DNA of 64,000 bases from contig NZ_VOQQ01000001.1 of assembly GCF_007995055.1 (NCBI RefSeq), forward strand, positions 2,973,770 through 3,037,769. Reading direction: 5' to 3'. The notes below the pieces were generated by a model. It saw nothing but the letters and a program-made list of their open reading frames with translations. It was not told the origin of the DNA and searched no databases. Origin of the DNA: Sphingosinicella ginsenosidimutans (GTDB taxonomy: Bacteria > Pseudomonadota > Alphaproteobacteria > Sphingomonadales > Sphingomonadaceae). Below, one piece after another: positions 1 through 8,779 of this stretch; position 1 is the stretch's first letter, and each line of letters opens with the position of its first letter. Both the position numbers and the translations under genes were made by a program.

Positions 1-1278
1 GCTCAGCAGGATCGGCCGGTTCGGCGATGCGGGGGCGCTCGGGATGCTCGGCGGCTCGACGACCTGGACGTTGACCGGCGCGGCCTGGCTCTGCGCGTCG
101 CTGCGCAGGCGCAGCTGCTCGCGGCTCGCGAGGAGCTGGTCATATTGCTGCTTCAGCACGTCATGGTCGCGCGCCAGCCGCTCCTGCTCGGCGGCGACGC
201 CGGGTTCGCTCGACTGGCGCGCGGAAAGCTGGGCGAGATTGGCCTGGATCTGGTTGCGTCGCGCGGTCGCGGCGGCGACCGTCGCCTCGCGCTCGCCGAT
301 CAGCGCCCTCAGGGAGGTGTAGGACGGATTGGATGCGCCCGCGGCTGGGGCGCCGCTGCGCGCCTCGGCGGCGGCATAGGGCCGCAGGCGCGCGATCTGC
401 TCGCGCGCGGCGATGATGTCGGGATGCTGCTCGGTCCAGCCGCGGGCGAGGTTCTGGTTGATCTGACCCTGGAGCGCGGCGATCTGGCCGGTCGCCGTGG
501 TCGCGCCGCCGCCGTCGGGACCGCCGGGGAGATTGGCCGGAGTCGCGGCCAGCTGGCTGCGCATCGAGGCGAGCGCGGCCTGGCCGGCGACGATCTGCTG
601 CTGGAGCGAATCGAGCTCCGCGCGTGCGGACGCCATGCGCTGCGAGATCGGGCCGTCGCCGGGGAGGATCGTGGCGTAACGCTGGTCGAACTCCGCCTGC
701 CGCTGTTCCGCCTCCTGGAGCGCGGCGGCGCGCCGGGCCAGCTCGGCGTTGAGGAACTGGAGCGACTGGCCGGTCTGTGCGCGATCGCCGGAGAGGTTCT
801 GCTCGACGAACGCATCGACCAGCCCCTGGGCGACGCCGGCCGCGGCGCGGGCGTTCTGGGCGTTGGAGAAGCCCGAAATGTTCGAACTCGCCTTGATCTC
901 GATCATCCCGTCCGGCTGGGCGGTGATCGTGATCCGGTTGCGCAGCGCGCTGACGACATTGGCGAGATCGCGCTCGCTCGCGACCAGCGTGTTGAGATCG
1001 GTGCGCCGCACGATGCGCGCGAGATTGTCGTTCGACGTCAGCGTCTGGCGCAGCCGCAGAAGCTGGGCGGCGCGATCGTCGGGCGCGAGCGAGGTCTGGG
1101 TCGGAAGGATCGACTGCTGCTGCACGAAGATCCGCGCCTTGGCCTCGTAACTGTTGGGGATGAGCGCGAGCACGAACCAGCCGAGCAGCGCGACCCCCCA
1201 GGCGACGGCCATCGCCACCCAGCGCCGCCGCCACACCTGGTGCAGCGCGATCCGGACCTGTTCGTAAAGACCGTCCAT
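1..1278 (-). CDS. XrtA-system polysaccharide chain-length determinant (Wzz/GumC type), 3' end cut by window
   Basis: This is an inner-membrane co-polymerase expected to set exopolysaccharide chain length. The frame stays open from the ATG at 1278 to the window edge, giving 425 codons without a stop. Near the N-terminus (about residues 22-40) there is a hydrophobic membrane segment after a basic stretch containing VWRRRW. A long periplasmic helical region follows, rich in Gln, Arg and Ala and probably coiled coil. The last visible residues are proline-rich (EPPSIPSAPASPNRPILL), the usual lead-in to the second membrane helix, which lies outside the window. It is 16 bp downstream of the export lipoprotein gene and reads in the same direction. 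Assignment to the exosortase A type rests on that neighbourhood; the Wzz-like architecture is clear. Confidence 0.85.
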   Translation of the reverse strand, partial: MDGLYEQVRIALHQVWRRRWVAMAVAWGVALLGWFVLALIPNSYEAKARIFVQQQSILPTQTSLAPDDRAAQLLRLRQTLTSNDNLARIVRRTDLNTLVASERDLANVVSALRNRITITAQPDGMIEIKASSNISGFSNAQNARAAAGVAQGLVDAFVEQNLSGDRAQTGQSLQFLNAELARRAAALQEAEQRQAEFDQRYATILPGDGPISQRMASARAELDSLQQQIVAGQAALASMRSQLAATPANLPGGPDGGGATTATGQIAALQGQINQNLARGWTEQHPDIIAAREQIARLRPYAAAEARSGAPAAGASNPSYTSLRALIGEREATVAAATARRNQIQANLAQLSARQSSEPGVAAEQERLARDHDVLKQQYDQLLASREQLRLRSDAQSQAAPVNVQVVEPPSIPSAPASPNRPILLS

Positions 1279-1294
1279 CAGCCGGGCCGGACCT

Positions 1295-1948
1295 TTAGAA
1301 GCTGCTCTCGGGGATGATGATCACGTCGCCCGGTTCGAGCCGGACGTTCGCGCTGACGTCGCCGCGGCGGAGCAGGCTCGCGATCCTGAGGTCATATTCC
1401 TGCTGATGCCCGCTCGCCCGATCGGTGCGGACGAGGCGCGCGCGATCGCCCGCGGCATATTCGTTGAGGCCGCCGACCGCGATCATCGCATCGAGCAGGG
1501 TCATGTTCGCCCGATAGGGGATCGCCGCCGGCCGCTCGGTCGCGCCGACGATGCGGATCTGCTGGGCGAAGGTGCCCTGGGGCCGATCGACCATCACCGA
1601 GACGAGCGGATCCTGGATATAATGGGCAAGCACCGTCTTGATGTCGTCGGCGAGCTGCGCCGGAGTCTTGCCGGCGGCGACCATGTCGCTGATCAGCGGC
1701 GTCGTGATCCGTCCGTCCGGCCGGACCTGGACGTGGGCGCCAAGCTCCGGATTGCGCCAGACGAAAACGGTGAGCTCGTCGGACGGGCCGATCTGGTAAT
1801 TCTCGCTCGCCGGCGCCTGTTCGCCGGTGCCGACGAAGCTCGCCGGCGGCAGGGTGCGGCCCGTCCGTCCCCCCGTCGCGCAGCCGGCGAGCGCGAGCGC
1901 CGCGCTCCCCAGAAGAAGGGCCAGCCTGGACGTCGCAACCACGCGCAT
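1295..1948 (-). CDS. XrtA/PEP-CTERM-type polysaccharide export lipoprotein (Wza/KpsD family)
   Basis: This 217-residue protein probably forms the outer-membrane or periplasmic export channel for exopolysaccharide. It begins with a lipoprotein signal (residues 1-22) and lipobox ALAGC, so Cys23 is the likely lipidated residue. The polysaccharide export domain starts around YQIGPSDELTVFVWRNPEL, and a SLBB-type segment follows from about residue 130 (IRIVGATERPAAIPYR). It ends with the usual LEPGDVIIIPES. The length matches the short Wza-like proteins of exosortase A loci and not the longer E. coli Wza. It lies immediately upstream of the chain-length determinant, its usual partner. Confidence 0.88.
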   Translation of the reverse strand: MRVVATSRLALLLGSAALALAGCATGGRTGRTLPPASFVGTGEQAPASENYQIGPSDELTVFVWRNPELGAHVQVRPDGRITTPLISDMVAAGKTPAQLADDIKTVLAHYIQDPLVSVMVDRPQGTFAQQIRIVGATERPAAIPYRANMTLLDAMIAVGGLNEYAAGDRARLVRTDRASGHQQEYDLRIASLLRRGDVSANVRLEPGDVIIIPESSF

Positions 1949-2110
1949 GATCGATCCTCTTGCCGCGCGGCCGGCGCCTGTCCCGAAATTGGAAGGCGCC
2001 CGAAGAACCGCGGATTTCGGCCCCCGCTATGGTGCCAAGAGGTAAAATTCCGGTTAGGAACAAGGGGCTTTTGGGGGTCGTCCCACAATGGGACCGAAGC
2101 GGCGCGCAGG

Positions 2111-3355
2111 TTAATCCGCGTGCGCGCCAACCACGATCTCGCGGGCCGCCTGCTGCGCGAGGAACGCCTGCGGGCTGGCCGAAAGCCCATAAGCCCCGGC
2201 AAGGAAGACGGCGACGAGATCGCCCGGCCCCGCGCGCGGCATGGCGACATCGTCGGCAAGCCTGTCGAGCGGCGTGCACAGGCACCCGACGACGGTGACG
2301 TCCTCCTCGGGCGCGGCGCCGAAGCGGTTTGCGATGGCGACCGGATAGTTGCGGCGGACGACCTGCCCGAAATTGCCCGAGGCGGCGAGCTGATGCTGCA
2401 TGCCGCCGTCGGTGACGAGGAAGGTCTTGCCGTGGCTTTCCTTGCGGTCGACGATGCGCGTCAGATAGACGCCGCATTCGCCGACCAGCCAGCGGCCGAG
2501 CTCGATCGCAAACTCCGTTTTCTGAAGGGCTTGCGGTCGGTTCCTTAGCGTCCGTTCGAGTTCCTCGCCGACCGCTTCGACGTCGACCGACTGCTCGCCG
2601 TTGAAATAGGGAATGCCGAATCCGCCGCCGAGATTGACGAGAGGCGGCGCCTCCCCGGCCTGGTCGGAAAGCTGGGCAGCCAGCGCCACCGTCGCCCGCT
2701 GCGCCTCGATCAGCGCGGCCGGATCGAGCGCCTGCGAGCCCGCGAAGATGTGAAAGCCGCGCCACGTCGCGCCCGCCGCGATGATTCGCCGGACGAGCGC
2801 CGGCACCCGCGCGGCATCGACGCCGAACGGCTTTGCGCCGCCGCCCATCCGCATCCCCGATCCCTTGATCTCGAAATCGGGATTGACCCGCACCGCGAGG
2901 CGCGGCGTCCGGCCGATCCGCGCGCCGATGGTGAAGGCGCGCTCGGCCTCCCCTTCCGATTCGCAATTGAGCGTGACCCCGGCGGCAATCGCTGCCTCGA
3001 GATCGGAATCGCGCTTGCCGGGGCCGGCAAAGCTGATCGTCGAAGGATCGGCACCGGCCTCCAGCGCGAAGCCGAGCTCGCCGCCAGAGGCGATGTCGAG
3101 GCCGTCGACATGCTTTTGAACATGTTCAAGGAGTGGAGCGTAGGAATTTGCTTTTATTGCATAATGAAGGTGGACGCTCGGGAATGCGGCGCGGAATCGC
3201 GCGATCTTCGCATCCACCAGCGCAAGGTCGTAGACGAAGAGCGGCGTATCGCCGGCCTCGGCCACCAGCGCGTCGGCGCGTCGCCCCCCGATCATCAGCA
3301 TTCCGTCGGCGTCCGCCGCGAAGCCGGCCGGGATCGGGCCCATCGGCTTGGTCAT
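2111..3355 (-). CDS. PLP-dependent decarboxylase, exosortase A system-associated
   Basis: A 414-residue fold-type III (alanine racemase/LysA-like) decarboxylase. The N-terminal barrel carries the lysine expected to bind pyridoxal phosphate at K68 (YAIKAN). A glycine-rich phosphate-binding turn GGGFGIPY and a late GCLCTPLD segment with the catalytic cysteine are also visible. Members of this family sit in exosortase A polysaccharide loci beside an acyl-CoA ligase and an acyl carrier protein. They are thought to supply an amine group attached to a carrier protein, but the true substrate is not established. The ATG overlaps the stop of the upstream ligase gene (ATGA), indicating translational coupling. 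Confidence 0.88.
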   Translation of the reverse strand: MTKPMGPIPAGFAADADGMLMIGGRRADALVAEAGDTPLFVYDLALVDAKIARFRAAFPSVHLHYAIKANSYAPLLEHVQKHVDGLDIASGGELGFALEAGADPSTISFAGPGKRDSDLEAAIAAGVTLNCESEGEAERAFTIGARIGRTPRLAVRVNPDFEIKGSGMRMGGGAKPFGVDAARVPALVRRIIAAGATWRGFHIFAGSQALDPAALIEAQRATVALAAQLSDQAGEAPPLVNLGGGFGIPYFNGEQSVDVEAVGEELERTLRNRPQALQKTEFAIELGRWLVGECGVYLTRIVDRKESHGKTFLVTDGGMQHQLAASGNFGQVVRRNYPVAIANRFGAAPEEDVTVVGCLCTPLDRLADDVAMPRAGPGDLVAVFLAGAYGLSASPQAFLAQQAAREIVVGAHAD

Positions 3356-4854
3356 CCCATCAGCTCCTGCTTCAGCGCCACCCGATCGAGCTTCCCGTTG
3401 GGGCTGCGCGGCAGATCCTCGCGCCAGACGATCGGCCCCGGCTGCATGAAATTGGGGAGCTCGCGCTTCAGGAACGCGCGCAGCGCCGCTTCCTCGTCGC
3501 GGCGATCGGGCCGGACGACCAGGGCGATCGCCTCGCCGAGCCGCGGATCGGGGACGCCGAGCGCGACCGCCTCGGCGACGAGGCCGGAGGCGAGAGCAGC
3601 CTCCTCCACCTCGGTCGGGCTCACGCGGTTGCCGGACGTCTTGATCATCCCGTCCTCGCGGCCCACGAAATAGAGCAAGCCGGCCGCATCGCGCCGGACC
3701 CGATCGCCCGACCAGACGGCGGTGCCGCCATAGATCGAGCCCGCCGGGGCGGGCTTGAAGCGCTCGGCGGTGCGCGCGGTATCGTTCCAATAGCCCTTCG
3801 CGACCAGCGGCCCGGCATGGACCAGTTCGCCCTCCGCCGCCGCCTGGCCGTCCGGGCCGATCACCATGATCTCCGCGAAGGGGATTGCCGTCCCCATCGA
3901 ATCGGGATGTTCGTCGAGGAGCGCCGGCTCGAGATAGGTCGAGCGGAAGGCTTCGGTCAGGCCGTACATCGAATAGATGTCGGCCGCGGGAAAGACCTCG
4001 CGCATCCGCCGGATCACGGACGGGGCGAGCTTGCCGCCGCTGTTGGTCAGCCGCCGCAGCGACAGCGCCGCGGTGGCCGGCCAAGGCGCCTCGACAAGCT
4101 GGACCCACAAGGGAGGAACGCCAGCCAATGTACTGATCTTGTGTGTTTCGATCGCCCGAATCACATCGCGCGCGGCGAGATAGTCGAGTGGCACGACACA
4201 GCCGCCGGCGGCCCAGGTGGAAAGCAACTGGTTCTGCCCGTAGTCGAAGCTCAGTGGCAGCACCGCGAGCGTCCGGTCCTCGGGCGCAAGACCAAGATAG
4301 GCGGCGACGCTGATCGCGCCCAGCCACAGATTGGCGTGGGTCAGCATGACGCCCTTGGGCCGCCCGGTGGAGCCCGATGTGTAGAGCAAGGCTGCAAGAT
4401 CCTCCGGGTCGCGATCGGAGGGCAGGAGCGGCGGCGTATCGAACAGCGCCGCGCTCGCCTCCTCGTCGATCAGGTCGCAGCCGGCGGGCACATCGCCCTC
4501 CTCGAGCGTGGCGATGCGCGCCTTGGCGGTGAGGAGGGCCCGGGCGCCGCTGTCGGCGAGGATATGGGCGACCTGCGCGTGCTTGAGCAGCGGATTGATG
4601 GGGACGTGGATGAGGCCCGCGCGCGCGCAGGCGAGCGGCAGCAGGCTGGTGAGCCGCGTCTTCGGGAGCCATGACGCCACCCGATCACCCTCGCCGAGAT
4701 CACGCGCGCGAAGGGCGGCGGCGAGCGCGCCGACCGCCTGTTCGAGTCCGGCATAATCGAGCATGCCCTCGCGCGTCACCAATGCGGGCGCCTCCGGAGC
4801 GCCGCGAAGCGTCAGATGGTCGAGCGGCCGGGGAATTGGATCGGGCACCTTCAT
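3352..4854 (-). CDS. acyl-CoA ligase (AMP-forming), exosortase A system-associated
   Basis: A 500-residue member of the adenylate-forming enzymes that activates a carboxylate as acyl-AMP and transfers it to a thiol. The phosphate-binding loop YTSGSTGRPKG is at residues 158-168. The A5-like YGLTEAFRSTY and A8-like GREDGMIKTSGNRVSP are present, and the C-terminal catalytic lysine lies in RSPNGKLDR near residue 488. It is the first gene of the minus-strand set, overlaps the decarboxylase by 4 bp, and is divergent from the FemAB-like/ACP genes. The thiol acceptor could be the acyl carrier protein 1.1 kb away; this is inferred from context only. Confidence 0.88.
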   Translation of the reverse strand: MKVPDPIPRPLDHLTLRGAPEAPALVTREGMLDYAGLEQAVGALAAALRARDLGEGDRVASWLPKTRLTSLLPLACARAGLIHVPINPLLKHAQVAHILADSGARALLTAKARIATLEEGDVPAGCDLIDEEASAALFDTPPLLPSDRDPEDLAALLYTSGSTGRPKGVMLTHANLWLGAISVAAYLGLAPEDRTLAVLPLSFDYGQNQLLSTWAAGGCVVPLDYLAARDVIRAIETHKISTLAGVPPLWVQLVEAPWPATAALSLRRLTNSGGKLAPSVIRRMREVFPAADIYSMYGLTEAFRSTYLEPALLDEHPDSMGTAIPFAEIMVIGPDGQAAAEGELVHAGPLVAKGYWNDTARTAERFKPAPAGSIYGGTAVWSGDRVRRDAAGLLYFVGREDGMIKTSGNRVSPTEVEEAALASGLVAEAVALGVPDPRLGEAIALVVRPDRRDEEAALRAFLKRELPNFMQPGPIVWREDLPRSPNGKLDRVALKQELMG

Positions 4855-4904
4855 TCCTGCTTAAATGCCCGCGTGATAGGGCGCGGGCAAAGGGGCTTTG
4901 GCAC

Positions 4905-5909
4905 GTGTCGGTTAAAATTGCCTGTTTCGAACGGCTGGACGAGGTCGCACGCGACGCCGCGGGCGCGCTCGATCGCGCGGCGCGGCCGATCCTCTACGAT
5001 CGGCTCGACTGGTTCCGCCTGCTCGAAGCGCATTGCCCGCCTGCCGGCCGGTTGCTGGCCTTGCGCGCCGATGCGGAGGGCGCGCCGTCATGGCTGGTCC
5101 TCGCCATCGAGGGCAGGACGGCACGGCCCTATGCCGCCTGGTATTCCCTGCGGGTGGGGCCGATCGGCGGCTCCGGCGCCGACGCCATGACGTCATTCGC
5201 CGAAACGCTCGCCGCGCGCCGCCTTGCCAGCCTCGTCATGGCCCCGATGGAGCGGCCGGAGCCGCTGGCCGAGGGCCTTGCGAAGGCCGGCTGGTGGGTG
5301 CGCGTCGAGCCTGACAAGGCGAATTGGCGGATCGCGACGGAGGGAATGGATTTCGAGGCCTATTGGGCCTCGCGATCGGGCAGGCTTCGCAACACCGTGC
5401 GGCGCAAGGCCAGGGCGGCCGCGCTCGACGTCATGATCCATCGGCGGTTCGACGCCGAGGCCTGGGCCGACTACGAATCGGTCTACCGCGCGAGCTGGAA
5501 GCCCGAGGAAGGCTCCTTCCCCTTCCTGCGCGCGCTCGCCGAGCAGGAAGGCGCCGCGGGCTGCCTCCGCCTTGGCGTCGCGAAGAAGGACGGCCGGCCG
5601 GTCGCCGCGCAGCTCTGGACCGTGGAGAATGGCGAGGCGACGATCCACAAGCTCGCTTATGCCGAGGACGCCAAGGCGCTGTCCCCCGGCTCGATCCTTT
5701 CGCAGGCGATGTTCCGCCATGTGCTGGACGAGGATCGCGTGGCGGCGATCGATTATGGCGTCGGCGACGAGCCCTATAAGGCCGAGTGGATGGCCGAGCG
5801 GCGGCAGCTGTGGCGGATCGTCGCCCACAATCCGCGCACCTTCCCCGGCCTCCTCCGCGGCCTGCGCGAACGGGCCTCCGCGCTTGCCGCGCGGCTGCGG
5901 ACTCGCTAG
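4905..5909 (+). CDS. FemAB/GNAT-like acyltransferase of the exosortase A locus
   Basis: A 334-residue protein resembling the FemAB-related GNAT domain (aminoacyl or acyl transfer to a sugar or peptide amine). The C-terminal half has the typical pattern: a basic patch after FEAYWASRSGRLRNTVRRK, then VYRASWKPEE, and GVAKKDGRPVAAQLW with the central beta strands of the fold. I start it at GTG 4905, which has an AGGGG 9-10 bases upstream; there is no suitable ATG nearby, and earlier codons would run into the divergent ligase gene. It heads the plus-strand set, followed after 28 bp by the acyl carrier protein. Exact substrate unknown. Confidence 0.75.
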   Translation: MSVKIACFERLDEVARDAAGALDRAARPILYDRLDWFRLLEAHCPPAGRLLALRADAEGAPSWLVLAIEGRTARPYAAWYSLRVGPIGGSGADAMTSFAETLAARRLASLVMAPMERPEPLAEGLAKAGWWVRVEPDKANWRIATEGMDFEAYWASRSGRLRNTVRRKARAAALDVMIHRRFDAEAWADYESVYRASWKPEEGSFPFLRALAEQEGAAGCLRLGVAKKDGRPVAAQLWTVENGEATIHKLAYAEDAKALSPGSILSQAMFRHVLDEDRVAAIDYGVGDEPYKAEWMAERRQLWRIVAHNPRTFPGLLRGLRERASALAARLRTR

Positions 5910-5937
5910 GCCCGCGGCCCAATCGGAGGGGTGAGAC

Positions 5938-6216
5938 TTGGCTGCACATCCACATCATCATGACCGCGTGGATGCGACGTTGAGGGGCGTGCTGGTCGAC
6001 GTGCTCGGCCTGCCCGTGGCGCGCGTCGCCTCGTTCGACGAGGAGACCCCGCTGTTCGGGGCGATGCCGGAATTCGATTCGATGGCGGTCGCCGGTCTGC
6101 TGACCGAGCTGGAGGACCGGCTCGGCATCCTGATCGAGGATCATGAGGTCGACGCCGACATGCTCGAAAGCTATGGCGCGCTGCTTCGCTTCACGCGGGA
6201 GAAAGTCGCCGCGTGA
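5938..6216 (+). CDS. acyl carrier protein (exosortase A locus)
   Basis: A 92-residue carrier protein. The phosphopantetheine attachment site is Ser48 in EFDSMAVAGLL, a DSM variant of the usual DSL. The start is TTG at 5938, chosen because GGAGGGG ends 7 bases upstream. The N-terminus is unusually His-rich (HPHHHD). The stop overlaps the GTG of the next gene (GTGA), so carrier and hydrolase are translationally coupled. In the family context it would hold the group made by the PLP decarboxylase and acyl ligase of the divergent operon. Confidence 0.85.
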   Translation: MAAHPHHHDRVDATLRGVLVDVLGLPVARVASFDEETPLFGAMPEFDSMAVAGLLTELEDRLGILIEDHEVDADMLESYGALLRFTREKVAA

Positions 6217-6887
6217 ACGCCGACGGCCTCGCCTATGAGCCCTTCGAGGGATCGCGGGGCCGGCTCTGGATGATGCGGATCGGCGCTGCGGAGGCGCCGG
6301 CGGTGCTCTTCGTTCCCGCGCTCTTCGAGGAAATGAACCGCACCCGAGCGCTCGTCGCGGCGGCGATGCGCGCGCTCGCGGGTCGCGGCTTCGGCTGCTG
6401 GCTCACCGATCTCGCCGGCACCGGGGAGAGCAAGACCGCTCTGGAGGAGGCCAGCTGGCGCGATTGGCGGCATGACGTCAGTGCCGCCGCAAGGCTGGTC
6501 AGTGAGAAGAGCGGCGGCGCGCCACTCCTCGCTTCGCTGCGCGGTGGCGGGCTGATCGACGATGCGGCGGCGGCGATCGGCCGCTGGCGCCTTAGCCCTG
6601 TGGACGGCGCATCGCTCGTCCGCGACATGGAGCGCGCGGGCTTCGGCGGCGGCGAATGGGCCGGCTACCCGGCCTCGGCCGACGTGCGCGGCTTCCTCGC
6701 CGACGCCAGGCCCTATGCGCAGGCCCCGCTTCGCATCGTCCGCCTCGCCAGCGATCCCGGCGAGGCCGACCTCAAGATCGAAGGCCCGGCGCTGTGGCGG
6801 CGATCGGAGCCGGGCAGCTCCGCCGAGCTGGCCGAAGCGATGGCGGCGGACATCGCCGCTTGGCACGCGACATGCGCCGGCTCCTGA
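6213..6887 (+). CDS. alpha/beta hydrolase-like protein (hydrolase 2, exosortase A system-associated)
   Basis: A 224-residue alpha/beta hydrolase-fold protein starting at GTG inside a GTGA overlap with the acyl carrier protein gene. The early strand-loop VLFVPALFEEMNRTRAL and the later CWLTDLAGTGES resemble the oxyanion region and the D-x-x-G-x-G-x-S segment of hydrolases. The expected nucleophile elbow (GxSxG or GxCxG) is not recognisable: the corresponding place reads LLASLRGGGLI. It is also short for the group. It may be a degenerate or non-catalytic partner of hydrolase 1, which it overlaps by 16 bp. Confidence 0.75.
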   Translation: MNADGLAYEPFEGSRGRLWMMRIGAAEAPAVLFVPALFEEMNRTRALVAAAMRALAGRGFGCWLTDLAGTGESKTALEEASWRDWRHDVSAAARLVSEKSGGAPLLASLRGGGLIDDAAAAIGRWRLSPVDGASLVRDMERAGFGGGEWAGYPASADVRGFLADARPYAQAPLRIVRLASDPGEADLKIEGPALWRRSEPGSSAELAEAMAADIAAWHATCAGS

Positions 6888-7660
6888 CCTTCACCTGCGA
6901 GGGCGCGACGCTCGGCGCGACGCTGGACGAAGGCAAAGGGCCGATCGGCCTGCTCATGGTCATGGGCGGAAGCCAGACGCGCGTCGGCTCCCACAGAATG
7001 TACGAAAGGCTTTCCAAGAGCCTGTCGGAGAATGGAATTTCCTGCTTCCGCTTCGATCGGCGCGGGGTTGGCGACAGCGCCGGCGAGGATCCGGGATTTC
7101 GCGGCAGCGGCCCGGACATCCAGGCCGCGCTGGCAGCCTTCCGGGCTGAGGTCCCTGCCCTCACCCGCATCCTCGGCTTCGGCCTGTGCGACGGGGCGAG
7201 CGCGCTGGCGCTGCACGGGGACGGGATCGACGGCCTGATCCTCGTCAATCCCTGGCTGGTCGAGGCCGAAGCCGGCGCGCCCCCCGCCGCTGCCGTCTCC
7301 GCCCATTACCGCGCGCAGCTGGCAAGCCGCGAGGGTTGGAAGCGACTGCTGACCGGAGCGGTGAATTTCCGCAAGCTCATCAGAGGCCTGTGGCGCATTG
7401 TTACCGGACGCCGCCAAGCCGGGCTGGCGCGCGACATCGCCCGTGCCCTGCGCAAACGACGGGTGCCGAGCGAAGTGATCCTCGCCACCGGCGACGCCAC
7501 CGCCATCGCCGCGGCGGCGGAGCTTCGCACCCCGCTTTATGGCGGGCTCGTCCAGGCGACGCAGACCTTCGCGACCAATTCGCACACCTTCGCGCGGCCG
7601 GGCGACGAGGCCGCGCTGCTGGAAATGGTCGAGCAGGCGATCCACTCGCTTCGGCGCTGA
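6872..7660 (+). CDS. alpha/beta hydrolase (hydrolase 1, exosortase A system-associated)
   Basis: A 262-residue alpha/beta hydrolase. The nucleophile elbow is GLCDG with Cys106, so this is a cysteine-type hydrolase as in the exosortase A-associated family. FDRRGVGDSAG matches the conserved loop before it, and a late histidine in ATNSHTFARPGDE (about residue 240) is the likely catalytic base. It probably acts as a thioesterase or acyl hydrolase on the carrier-bound intermediate; this is inference. The ATG at 6872 lies within the end of hydrolase 2, so the genes are coupled. It converges on trxB with only 9 bp between stop codons. Confidence 0.82.
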   Translation: MRRLLTFTCEGATLGATLDEGKGPIGLLMVMGGSQTRVGSHRMYERLSKSLSENGISCFRFDRRGVGDSAGEDPGFRGSGPDIQAALAAFRAEVPALTRILGFGLCDGASALALHGDGIDGLILVNPWLVEAEAGAPPAAAVSAHYRAQLASREGWKRLLTGAVNFRKLIRGLWRIVTGRRQAGLARDIARALRKRRVPSEVILATGDATAIAAAAELRTPLYGGLVQATQTFATNSHTFARPGDEAALLEMVEQAIHSLRR

Positions 7661-7669
7661 TCGCCGCGC

Positions 7670-8650
7670 TCACGCCTCCTGGAGGAGGTGCGTCTCGACG
7701 CTTTCGAAATCCATCTCGGCAAGGAAACGCTCTGCGTCGAGGGCGGCCATGCAGCCGGTGCCCGCGGCGGTCACCGCCTGGCGGTAGGTCTTGTCCATGA
7801 CGTCGCCGCAGGCGAACACGCCGGGCACACTGGTGTGCGTCGTTCCGGTTTGGACCTTCACATAGCCATCGGAATCGAGCTCGAGATGGCCCTTGAACAA
7901 TTCGGTTGCCGGGACATGGCCGATCGCGACGAACGCCCCCTCGATATCGATCCGCTCGATCGCGCCGCTGGTCGTGTCGCGCAGCTCGGCGGCGACCAGC
8001 ACCTCGGGCGTGCCCTCGCCAAGGAATCGCGCGATCTCGCGGTTCCACAGCACCTTGATGTTGGGATGCGCGAAGAGCCGTTCCTGCAGGATCTTTTCCG
8101 CGCGGAGCGAATCGCGGCGGTGGATCAGGGTGACGTCATGACTGTGGTTGGTCATGTAGAGGGCCTCCTCGACCGCGGTGTTGCCGCCGCCGATCACGAT
8201 CACCTTCTTGCCCCGATAGAAGAAGCCGTCGCAGGTCGCGCAGGCACTGACGCCCTTGCCCTTCAGGCGCTCCTCGGTCGGAAGGTCCAGCCACCGCGCC
8301 TGCGCGCCGGTCGCGATCACCAGCGTGTCGCCAAGATAGACGTTGCCGCTGTCGCCGGTGAGGCGGAACGGCCGCTGCGAGAGGTCCACGCTGGAAATAT
8401 GGTCCCATTCCATGCGTGCGCCGACATGTTCGGCCTGCTTCTGCATCTGCTCCATGAGCCAGGGGCCCTGGATGACGTCGGCGAAGCCCGGATAATTCTC
8501 GACATCGGTGGTGATGGTGAGCTGGCCGCCGGGCTGGATGCCCTGGACGACGATCGGCGCCAGGCCGGCCCGCGCCGCATAGATGGCGGCGGTGAGACCG
8601 GCCGGGCCGGAGCCGAGGATGATCATGCGCGAGGAGTGGGTGGCGGTCAT
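7670..8650 (-). CDS. trxB: thioredoxin-disulfide reductase
   Basis: A 326-residue low-molecular-weight thioredoxin reductase that transfers electrons from NADPH through FAD to thioredoxin in the cytoplasm. FAD-binding GSGPAGLTAAIYAAR is near the N-terminus, the redox-active CATC is at residues 137-140, and the NADPH site VIGGGNTAVEEAL follows. The C-terminal FAD motif is GVFACGDVMDKTYRQAVTAAGTG. The ATG at 8650 (MTATHSSR) gives the family length; upstream codons in the same frame have no family similarity. It is divergent from hppD. Confidence 0.95.
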   Translation of the reverse strand: MTATHSSRMIILGSGPAGLTAAIYAARAGLAPIVVQGIQPGGQLTITTDVENYPGFADVIQGPWLMEQMQKQAEHVGARMEWDHISSVDLSQRPFRLTGDSGNVYLGDTLVIATGAQARWLDLPTEERLKGKGVSACATCDGFFYRGKKVIVIGGGNTAVEEALYMTNHSHDVTLIHRRDSLRAEKILQERLFAHPNIKVLWNREIARFLGEGTPEVLVAAELRDTTSGAIERIDIEGAFVAIGHVPATELFKGHLELDSDGYVKVQTGTTHTSVPGVFACGDVMDKTYRQAVTAAGTGCMAALDAERFLAEMDFESVETHLLQEA

Positions 8651-8711
8651 TCGGTGGTCCTTGTCTTGCCCGGATGAGGTAGGCAGGCCCCCAGCCCCGC
8701 GCAACCGTGAT

Positions 8712-8740
8712 TTGCCGCCGCGCGTCCGGGCTGGTAGGAT
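8712..8740 (+). promoter_or_regulatory. probable promoter of hppD (TTGCCG-N17-TAGGAT)
   Basis: TTGCCG at 8712-8717 and TAGGAT at 8735-8740 are separated by 17 bp, about 40 bp before the hppD start. It belongs to a recurring TTGCNN/TAGGNN pattern seen before several genes in this window (see findings). Confidence 0.4.
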
Positions 8741-8779
8741 TCGGCCATCCCCCATGTTCAAGATTCAGGAATGTTTCCG

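Noticed and set aside
2000..2030. TGGCAC upstream of the export lipoprotein gene as a sigma54 site.
   Set aside because: No TTGC follows at the needed distance.
4671..4904. Upstream extension of the FemAB-like gene to an ATG at 4671.
   Set aside because: It lies inside the divergent acyl-CoA ligase gene and encodes an Arg/Pro-rich shadow; GTG 4905 has a ribosome-binding site.
4890..4918. TGGCAC before the FemAB-like gene as a sigma54 -24 element.
   Set aside because: The required GC pair of a TTGC -12 element at the correct spacing is absent.
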